NCBI GenBank assembly: GCA_009746045.1
Contig: RPFO01000050.1
Location: 2,733,194 to 2,797,193 of the forward strand
DNA: 64,000 nt
From: Mesostigma viride
Lineage: Eukaryota > Streptophyta > Mesostigmatophyceae > Mesostigmatales > Mesostigmataceae
Reading direction: 5' to 3'
A model generated the notes under the pieces. That model searched no databases. It was not told the origin of the DNA and saw nothing but the letters and a program-made list of their open reading frames with translations. Shown here in pieces: positions 55,906-64,000 of this stretch. The translations under genes and the position numbers were made by a program. Each line of letters begins with the position of its first letter. The stretch's first letter is position 1.

Positions 55906-57217
55906 ATGGCTACCGCAGCACTTGCAAGCGTCTCCGTCCCCGCGGTTGTTTGCGGGAAGCCCGCGTTCGCCGAGAAGAAGTTCCTCGGCGCACGTGTGGC
56001 CGCTGCTGCGCGTCCCCAGGCCTCCAAGGCCGCCAAGTTCGTCGTGAAGGCTGAGAAGGTCGGGACTTAATCCCTTGATCTTGTTTAGTTAGTTTCGATC
56101 TTGTAGGGAATGTTGACGAGCAGGATGGAAACTTGGGCAGGATGGTCATTAATTGGCATCAGCTGCGGACCCTTTTACTGGGCCGTCGTGTCTGTGTGCA
56201 AAGGATCCCGAATGGTGGAATGGGTACCCCGCCAGAAGTCCTCTCGCCGCCCCCGACTTATGTCGTCGTGTATTAATGCCACGATTGTCTCTGTCCCGTT
56301 TCCTTTCCTTTTTTTGGTTAACACAGTCTGATCGTCAGCTTTTCTTCTCCGACAAGGCCGCCCAGTCTTACCTCGATGGCAGGTAAGCCTTACTATGTTT
56401 TATTCGCCATTATTCGAGTTGTTAAAATGTTAGGTTCTTCATTATCCAGGTTTGGGTGCCTCCTGAGAAATGAAGTAGCGTGGGTTAAACTAAGTTATGC
56501 CATTACAATGTGTTTCGATTGTCAATGTAACGCGCATTTTTCATCCATTCCTCCCTGGCGTCGTTGGAACTGTGTTCCCGGAACTGCAGCAAGCCCGGCG
56601 ACTTCGGCTATGATCCCCTTGGCCTGTACAAGCCCGAGGGAGCTGGTGGCTTCATCGACCCAAAGTGGTTGGCCTACTCTGAGGTCATCCACTGCCGCTA
56701 TGCCATGCTTGGCATGGCCGGCATGGTTGCCCCAGAGATTCTGGGCAAGCTGGGCCTCATTCCAGCTGAGACCGGCCTGGTCTGGTTCAAGACCGGAGTC
56801 ATCCCCTCGGAGGGCCAGTATGACTACTGGGCCAGCCCCCTGGCCCTGTTCTGGATTGAGGTTGTCCTCATGCAGTTCGCTGAGCTCCGCCGCTGGCAGG
56901 ATTACCGCCACCCAGGCAGCCAGTCCAAGCAGTACTTCCTGGGCCTGGAGCAGTTCTTCGGTGGCAGCGGTGATCCTTCCTACCCCGGCGGTGCCATCTT
57001 CAACTTCCTTGGCTACGGCAAGGACGAGAAGAGCATGAACGACCTGAAGCTGAAGGAGCTGAAGAACGGCCGCCTGGCCATGGTGGCCACCTTGGGCTTC
57101 TTCATCCAGGCGATGGCCACCGGCGAGGGCCCATTCCAGAACCTGACCGACCACTTGGCTGACCCATTCAACAACAACATCCTCACCACCTTCGGCAAGA
57201 TTGGAGGCTCCTTTTAA
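55906..57217 (+). CDS. LHCA3: Photosystem I light-harvesting chlorophyll a/b protein, Lhca3 type
   Basis: Exons 55906-56058, 56327-56382 and 56590-57217 (GT-AG, all in phase) give 278 residues. The first ~50 are a Ser/Ala/Lys/Arg-rich chloroplast transit peptide. Three thylakoid helices follow: [39 protein letters not shown] and [20 protein letters not shown], with the paired Glu/Arg chlorophyll ligands. [33 protein letters not shown] and the end [11 protein letters not shown] are Lhca3 signatures. It binds chlorophylls a and b and carotenoids in the PSI antenna belt. At the position after the first-helix Glu it has His (EVIHCRYAM), where land-plant Lhca3 has Asn. The start is the first ATG (accATGgc), after which the frame reads straight into the transit peptide. 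Confidence 0.94.
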
Positions 57218-57225
57218 ATTAATTA

Positions 57226-57230
57226 TGTAA
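57226..57230 (+). terminator. TGTAA polyadenylation signal candidate
   Basis: tgtaa 9 bases after the Lhca3 stop, with another at about 57293-57297. TGTAA is the common green-algal signal, normally 10-20 bases before the poly(A) site. With a 3' UTR this short, the second copy may be the one used. Confidence 0.45.
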
Positions 57231-58570
57231 ACAGTGTGATCCTCTCTATTTCACCTGTTCCATAAACGCATAAACTCCTTTTTGTTAAATTTATGTAATT
57301 AGACACATAAATTCTTCGCACACAATTATGCAAGTTACAGATGGCTGTTTTGTGTGGATGCATGTTTGGTCTGGGTGTGCGATGTGTTGATAGAAAGAGC
57401 ATAAGGATTTTGTACAGCATTCAATGAAACGTAAACCATTGTGGTGATATCATAACCTTTTGAGAGCTGCCCCATGAAGCCCCTTGGTTATGAGCTACTG
57501 CGGGAGATATAGTTTCGATGGCTGGTACATGTTGTTAAGTGATATTTCTGGATGCAGATAGGTTTTCTACGGTAATTTCATGAGCAACGGGGCTGGTTTC
57601 TTTTGATACTTTTCCCGCCGTAGTGGTAGATAGTAGCCTTAGGTGTGGTAGCGTTGCCTCATTGACTTGATGTGTGCTGTTGTCCATTTTTGTTGTATTC
57701 ACCTTTGCGGCGCCAAATAGTCGCCCAGGTTCCTAGCTTTTCTGCGAGCCATTTTGCTGTACAACGTCGTGCCGCGTCGTGTACCCGTGAGATGTACCCG
57801 TGATGCAAAATCCGCTTGCCAGACCGGGATTCCGGGAACTCCGTCCAATACCGTCGTGCAGTACCACCAATGCACTACCAATCTATCAATCGTACAATAC
57901 TACGACTTAACGCCAACAGAAACTCGCCTCCGACACTATATATTCATAGAGGCACGCCTCTTATTTAATTTCAAGGTACCTCGATCTTATTTAATCTCAG
58001 CCCCCGCAGACTTGTCTTCTCCCGGTTAGGGCTAAGTTTTGCAAGAAACCGAATTCCCTAGTCGAAACCATTTTTTCCTCCTGTTGTCCATCAATCCCAA
58101 TCTCAAGCGCACGGAAGTCAATAATGAAAGCAGGTCTTAGGGGAAGTTTACAACAACACCTGGTTTGGTAATGAATAGACGGCTTACACAAAAAGGAACC
58201 TTGTAGTAACATACGTGGACAACGGTGCCAACAACTTCGCATTCATATGCAAAAAACACTACCTCATGTTACTCCAAACTCAGCTAGCTGCTAGTGCCAC
58301 ATACACCCTCGAACCTCGGACAGCTACAAGCCAGCTCATTGACTCCCACACACATTTCCTTTGGGACCACGCCATCAAGGCGTGTCCGTGTAAAAAGATC
58401 GAAGCGTGCAGCCGCTCCTGAGCCATGGGCAGTTAGCGAATGCTAGCAATCACCGCAATGCACGTAACAATGCTTGATAGATGTTGTAGTTAGAATGCTG
58501 TTAGATAGATGTCGTAGGTAGCTGATTTAGATAGATTAGACCGGTAGGACTGATGGCACCCATCCATCCA
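57231..58570. other. Intergenic DNA after Lhca3
   Basis: No supported gene. Only short frames without a domain are open. Confidence 0.5.
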
Positions 58571-58577
58571 TCCATCG

Positions 58578-58667
58578 GGGTTAATGCTCCGTGACTCCCC
58601 AACGGGAGTGCTCACGAGTCTAATTAATTAATTAATTAATTAATTAATTAATTAATTAATAATTAAT
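58578..58667 (+). mobile_element. Short retroposon tail with (TTAA)n
   Basis: ggggttaatgctccgtgactccccaacgggagtgctcacgagt then about ten TTAA units. Same stem-loop family as 20638-20688, here with a 4-base insertion in the stem (gggagtgctcac). Confidence 0.8.
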
Positions 58668-58720
58668 GCTACTGCGCTAGCTGCCTCCTGGGCACGGCCC
58701 AACTCTTCCATATATCAAGG

Positions 58721-59500
58721 TGTAACGACTAAAAATGATCATCATCATCATCCACAGTCCAATATGAAAGATCTTTTTACCTGGGTTGCTTTCCTGAGTT
58801 GCAGAACTTCAAGTATCCGAGCAACGTTGAGATGGAAATTCCACAGCACGTGATTTAGGGAATCACACCCCTTGTAGACACAAAGACAAGCTCGTGTGTA
58901 GACGACCTCTGTGGAACTGAAGGACGTCTATAGCCAAGGGGCTCTTATGGATTGGACAACAAAGCCAAGCTTTATTATACCATGGTGAATCAAAACCAAC
59001 GTAGCAACAATGGCGACCCCACGTCCTTGATATCGACGTGCTTGTCGAGCTTGCTCCAACCTTAGCCTGAAGAGAACCAATCAGAACCATGGAATCCTAT
59101 ACAAGATCTTCGTATCCATCCTAGTCACACAAAACAGAACAACACCACACACAGCCTGGCAGAATCTTTCCATGAGATCCTAAATCTGTCGTGAGCACTG
59201 AAGTCCCAAAGGAGCATTTAAGACTCAATAGCACCAACTAACAAACTACAACCCCACGTGGATCAGGCCACGACCAATGAGGGCTCCTATCAGTAGTATC
59301 AGCCAACAAACTACAACCCTACGTGGATCAGGCCACGACCAATGAGGGTTCCTATCAGTTGGCTGACAAAGTATCAGCTCCAAGTACCGTCGTCTTAGAA
59401 ACCTCATAACTTTCTCAATACTGATCCAAAAGTCCTCGAATAAAAGCCAAACATTCACAAAACAAAGGATGTAACAACAAAGTCATTTTTGCTTGTTACA
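58721..59500 (-). repeat. Probable 3' LTR of a second chromovirus
   Basis: It begins TGTAACGAC and ends CTTGTTACA, giving inverted ends of the TG...CA kind. It is followed on the high side by tatctccccctcaaaactgg, whose complement is a purine-rich tract. An internal tandem duplication of about 68 bp lies at 59237-59360 (caacaaactacaacccacgtggatcaggcc...). The partner LTR is missing because the element is truncated. Confidence 0.55.
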
Positions 59501-59925
59501 TATCTCCCCCTCAAAACTGGACCTCCCAGGTCCAATAGCCAACTCTTGAAGGCAGAGGAACATTGAACAGAAATCCACCATCTCTTGGGAAAAGCAGATG
59601 GGTTTTTACATCCCTGGAAACAGGGCCTCCTATCTCATGAACATCTAGTCACAGTTTGCGGAGTGTCTGATCAGAATCTAGTCACAGGTCTCTACAGCAA
59701 ACAAGTCACTACCTTATCTACTATAAAGCCAGATAAACACATCTCATAATACAAGGTCTTCCATTCTGCATCCTGGAACCTGGAACTCTGGACTGGAACA
59801 TCAGAACTGGACTGGAGCTCCCCCCCATCATCCATCCTGGAATCCCCCCCTCACACCACAATCCAAAGCACCTTCCATGCTCTTCCCCCATCCTTCCTCA
59901 TCCTCTTCCTGCACAGCTCTGTTCT
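59501..59925 (-). other. 3' noncoding region of the second chromovirus
   Basis: Lies between the LTR and the last ORF. Bases 59770-59880 resemble 2465-2560 of the first chromovirus, which ties the two elements together. No gene. Confidence 0.6.
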
Positions 59926-61092
59926 TCACAGGCTATACCAATCCCCATTCACACCATCCTTGCCCCTGGTCCCAAACAAGGGAAACTGCTCCACCATGTG
60001 AACCAAATCTGGCCAGTTCCTGCTGACCTGCAGCACCATGCACGTCTCTGCAGCCCCTGCTGCCATCTGGGCGACATAACGCAGGCATGTCCCTGGGTAG
60101 GAGAGAAGCACCACAGACTGGCTCTCAGGATCCATCACCCAAGTAGAAGACGTCTTGTGCCTGCTCACCCAGGACCGGTACGCCCACCAGAACTGGAGAA
60201 AGGTCTTGACCACTGACCACTTAGCACCTATCAAAGGCACCAACACCCTAAATGGGGTCAGACGAACCTTGAGCTCCATGGTATACTTGGGCAACCCTGG
60301 GCTGCAGAAAAGGTTGGAGGTCTCCAAAGGGAAGCACCCCTTGACAGAGTTGGAAGAAGAAGGAGCCAAGTCAAAGTCTCCCTGCTGAGCTGAAAACTCC
60401 AACAACTCCATGTAGGAGGCCTCACCCATGCTCACTGGCTGGAACTGCATGAAGGCTCCTTTCAAAGCCTCAGGCAAGATGGTCAACATATCCTGCCCCT
60501 CTGCAGGTCTCATGTCAATCTCAGGTCCTGGAGTCAAGGCAAACATCCTGTGCAACAGGTGGCCCACAAAAGGAGAGCCAATCTCATACAGGCTGGAGTG
60601 CAACTGAGACAAGACTTCCTCCACATAACCCTCAGGGCTCACTTCCCCCTCCTCCCTGTTAAGGGCAGCCACTGCCTTGGCCAGCGTCTCACAGTGCTCA
60701 CAAGGTCCCATGCACTTCCTGTGATCCACATAGGCCACCACATTCTTGACAGGTACCACATGACGAGGAATCTGAATGATGGGAGTGCTGCTGGAGCTGA
60801 GAGCTATGTTAACACCACTCCCCGTCTGAGGCTGGGACAAGGACAACCCCTGAAGAAGCTCCTGTAGCTTATCCTGCTTGGAGATCACTGAATGCAAGAG
60901 CTTGTTAATGGTATCCATCTGCTGACCCCTCCTAAGGTCACGCCTGACAATACTGTCAAACAGGGATTCCACATAACTCATGGGGTTGGAGGCCTCTGGA
61001 TGCATACCCGTGACCCCTTCCTCCGTGGTGGCGCCCAGGCCCAAGTTGGGGTACGTGAACTCCTCCTCCATCTGGGACCACACCGCATGCAC
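59926..61092 (-). CDS. Post-integrase ORF of the second chromovirus, function unknown
   Basis: 388 residues, intact, in the place of the 370-residue ORF at 3092-4204. It contains a predicted helical segment (QQMDTINKLLHSVISKQDKL, QELLQGLSLS), a CxxC..C cluster (KCMGPCEHCETLAKAV) and a C-terminal part rich in aromatic residues (WSVVKTFLQFWWAYRSWV). There is no membrane helix of convincing length and no signal peptide. I do not recognise the family, and I could not align it with confidence to the other element's ORF. Confidence 0.6.
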   Translation of the reverse strand: MHAVWSQMEEEFTYPNLGLGATTEEGVTGMHPEASNPMSYVESLFDSIVRRDLRRGQQMDTINKLLHSVISKQDKLQELLQGLSLSQPQTGSGVNIALSSSSTPIIQIPRHVVPVKNVVAYVDHRKCMGPCEHCETLAKAVAALNREEGEVSPEGYVEEVLSQLHSSLYEIGSPFVGHLLHRMFALTPGPEIDMRPAEGQDMLTILPEALKGAFMQFQPVSMGEASYMELLEFSAQQGDFDLAPSSSNSVKGCFPLETSNLFCSPGLPKYTMELKVRLTPFRVLVPLIGAKWSVVKTFLQFWWAYRSWVSRHKTSSTWVMDPESQSVVLLSYPGTCLRYVAQMAAGAAETCMVLQVSRNWPDLVHMVEQFPLFGTRGKDGVNGDWYSL

Positions 61093-61106
61093 GAAGAAAC
61101 CATTCG

Positions 61107-61820
61107 TTAGTCCTGAGATATAGGAAGGGGAGCAGTGGTTTTCACCAACTCAGTATACCAAGAAGGAAGAGTGACCCCCTTCCTTTGGCAATACTCCTGG
61201 ACCACCTCCTGGCAGTGAGTCAAGTCAGACAACCACAGCCATGTGGCAGTAGACTCTAACTCTCCTTTCCAGTGCACCTTAAACTGCAGCTGCTTGGTCC
61301 TACCCTTTCCTTTGACTCTGTGGGCCACCAGCTGCTCCACTTCATATATCCTCTCCCCCTCAGTATCCAGCTCAAATGGTAATGGGGCAGAAAGGCGTCC
61401 CTGCAAGGTATTGCGTTTATACAGTTTGAGCTGGGCCAGGTGAAACACGTTAGTCTTAAGCCTCCAGTGGGAAGGCACCTGGACTTGAACTACAGTCCCA
61501 AAGTGGAAGGTGTTCAGGACAGGGTAAGGTCCCAACCACAAGGGTTGCAGTTTCCTGCATTGCTCCTTTTCAGGTAGCACACGGTTAGCCTCCAAGAGCA
61601 CCAGGTCACCAGGAGCCACAAAGGTGTGTGTAGCCAACATCTGTTGCCAAGCATTGTTTAAATACTTGTCCTGTGCATGCAACATCTGAGCAGCCACCAT
61701 ACTGTGAGCTTCCTGGAAGGATGCAATCAACTGGTGGACAGAGGTTAGGCGTCTTCTGAAGGGGCCTTCAGCATCCCTATCAGGTAACCATTGCATTACC
61801 GAAAGAGGCAACATTCGTTT
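61107..61820 (-). CDS. Truncated integrase C-terminus with chromodomain
   Basis: The element-derived part starts near RMLPLSVMQWLPDRDAEGPF and continues with VAPGDLVLLEANRVLPEKEQ and LQPLWLGPYPVLNTF (GPY/F module), FHLAQLKLYKRNTLQGR and a chromodomain (YEVEQLVAHRVKGKGRTKQL, QFKVHWKGELESTATWLWLS). The frame stays open to 62063 upstream, but that sequence no longer looks like integrase. The zinc domain and D,D,E core are gone, so the element is 5'-truncated at about 61820. The chromodomain resembles that at 4475-4700. Confidence 0.85.
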   Translation of the reverse strand, partial: KRMLPLSVMQWLPDRDAEGPFRRRLTSVHQLIASFQEAHSMVAAQMLHAQDKYLNNAWQQMLATHTFVAPGDLVLLEANRVLPEKEQCRKLQPLWLGPYPVLNTFHFGTVVQVQVPSHWRLKTNVFHLAQLKLYKRNTLQGRLSAPLPFELDTEGERIYEVEQLVAHRVKGKGRTKQLQFKVHWKGELESTATWLWLSDLTHCQEVVQEYCQRKGVTLPSWYTELVKTTAPLPISQD

Positions 61821-62063
61821 CCCTTGAAAATTCAAGTACAACGGACGGCGCGCAAATTTCAGCGTACGGACTGATCCAGGACCGGATCGACCAAACCCGA
61901 TCTGCCCAAATCTGCCCAAATCTTTCACTTCACGAGTCACTACCGGATCTGTACGGCACCTGCGGGCCGACTTCCTGATTCCGTGGACTCCGAGCATAGA
62001 ACATTTTTTTCTGAGACGGCAGGTCTTTAAATTAGACCAACCTCGGGCAGTGTTCGATGGCAT

Positions 62064-62638
62064 GGAAGCTCTTGCTGTCGTTTAAACGGCGCTGTCAATT
62101 AAGTCTGTTGGTTTTTAATTTTGACAGGACTCGCCCAGCATGTTTTCCGCATGTTTTTAGCTCCAGGAATTATAACAGCTGTAATATCACCAGTGGAATG
62201 CGGGAGGGGAGGTCGGGCTTAAGGAAAACTTTCTTTCGTTGTCATGCCACCATTCAAGCTCCGTGGTTACATGCACGACAGTGTAAGGCCCCTTCAAGAG
62301 AAGTTTCTGCGATCATAGACCGATAGTGCGCCACCGGTACTGGTAGAGAAATTTCATGCGTTTCTTGGAACGCCTATAGGCTTAATGACGGCTAGGCAAA
62401 CGAGCTACTATCTCGCCCCGGCTAATCTATGAAACGTAAGTGTGCCGCCTTTCCCGTGCGCTTGCAAGTGTGGGGATCTCAGCGGGTCATTCGTTGTCAC
62501 GTTTACGAAGCGTCTACCCATGTGTTCCATGGCAAACGCGGTGTGCCTGGCATCCGCAATGTGCTCTGAGCATGGGTGTGTTCGGCATTGGTCTCGGCCG
62601 CAGCTTGTCAGGCCCTGAGTCGCGATGCACGAAGCACG

Positions 62639-62672
<34 letters not shown>

Positions 62673-63220
62673 ATGACTCTTTGTGTCCGTAGCCAGTGTT
62701 GCCGCTTTAGTTCTGATGTATGACTTGCATCGCAGCACTTTGATATCAACACGGCTCACATTACCAGATTACTAGCAACACTGGTTACATGTTGCAAACT
62801 GCATTGGTATACAGATAATATTACAAATGCAAATAATCTGTACATAATATACAAAAGAGATGTCAATAATCTGCATTGAAGAAGATGCAGGTGTTTGACT
62901 GTGCATGGAGGCAAGAGCTGCTTGTTGATAGCAGCCACCGCCATGGGCTATGTTGTGTCGCTTTCACATATATTTGCCCATCGTCATTTTCTTCAGCGCT
63001 GTAGTGCATGATGGCAGTGCCACAACAATCCATGCCAATGATTTGTCATGATGGGGGGAAAGGATGACATTTCTACCTGGCTGTTTGACACGTGCATGCT
63101 TGACTCGCTCACCCAGCCACTCCCTCCCTCACGCACCCACGCAAGCAAGCACACCCACATCCACACTGTCCCACACACCCAAGCACGCACACCCACCCAC
63201 CCAGACAGCCAGACACACAC
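62064..63220. other. Gene-free interval with a (GT)n microsatellite
   Basis: A short tgtgtgtgcgcgcgcgtgtgt run lies at 62640-62671. I see no supported gene. Confidence 0.5.
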
Positions 63221-63224
63221 ACAT

Positions 63225-63585
<361 letters not shown>

Positions 63586-64000
63586 ATCAAACATGCATGC
63601 ACGTCTAGTGTCTCTCCATTTGAGCACCTGTCCTTACACCCCCGCAGTGGCAGCCAAGCGAGGAAGCAACCAAGGGACCAAGCGAACCCCCCAACTGCCC
63701 GACATCACCGGAATGTACCGTCCGGAATGTTCGTATGGCACGTTAATTGCACAAATACCTGCCCCACATTTTCTTCAACGCTATATAATGCATCATCGCA
63801 GTGCCACAACAATCTGGGCTCTGAGATATTGAATCATACGGGGGGGGAAGATGACAGGCATACCTGGATGTTTCACACGTGCATGCCTGAACGGCACATG
63901 GATTATGAAACAAATTGAAAGCACGGGCGCACAACATCAACCAATATCATAACTTATTTTACTGTACAAGGTAATGTTCATTGGTACCACATGCATTACT
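63586..64000. other. Unassigned DNA at the window end
   Basis: No supported gene. 63735-63830 (ccccacattttcttcaacgc..., cagtgccacaacaatc, then a G run) is a diverged direct copy of 62965-63060, so the compound microsatellite is flanked by a direct repeat. Confidence 0.5.

Overview
The window is nuclear DNA from a photosynthetic eukaryote, most likely a chlorophyte green alga with a large, repeat-rich genome. Four genes are split by spliceosomal introns, one encodes a chloroplast photosystem I antenna protein (Lhca3 type), and the antenna gene is followed by a TGTAA motif, the usual green-algal polyadenylation signal. The species cannot be fixed from this sequence.

Layout. 1-1506: minisatellites and unassigned DNA. 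1507-14581: a complete Ty3/Gypsy chromovirus LTR retrotransposon on the minus strand, with 637-bp LTRs, a 5-bp target duplication, gag, protease, integrase and chromodomain. Its reverse transcriptase/RNase H segment is missing. In that place lies a 3.66-kb cassette with 717-bp inverted arms around a plus-strand, multi-membrane, chymotrypsin-like-protease polyprotein fragment that resembles a positive-strand RNA virus product. 14987-18947: a ParA/MinD-like ATPase gene whose P-loop lacks its lysines. 18948-33000: a graveyard of non-LTR retrotransposon pieces (ORF1-like ends, reverse-transcriptase ends, tails of a stem-loop plus (TTAA)n), and a decayed copy of the ParA-like gene. 34325-35114: a TIR-bearing miniature DNA transposon. 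35292-43806 (minus): an eight-exon SRPK-type SR-protein kinase. 44907-52678 (plus): an eight-exon cytochrome P450. 55906-57217 (plus): Lhca3. 58721-61820 (minus): the 3' part of a second, related chromovirus. 62064-64000: microsatellites.

The host genes are ordinary cellular functions (splicing-factor phosphorylation, a membrane monooxygenase, light harvesting) and do not form a pathway. In the ParA-like, SRPK and P450 genes most longer introns carry long tandem arrays. Exon boundaries were chosen by hand from splice signals and reading phase: all 8 SRPK exons, all 8 P450 exons, all 3 Lhca3 exons and all 3 ParA-like exons join in phase. Family names come from recognising motifs, not from a database search.
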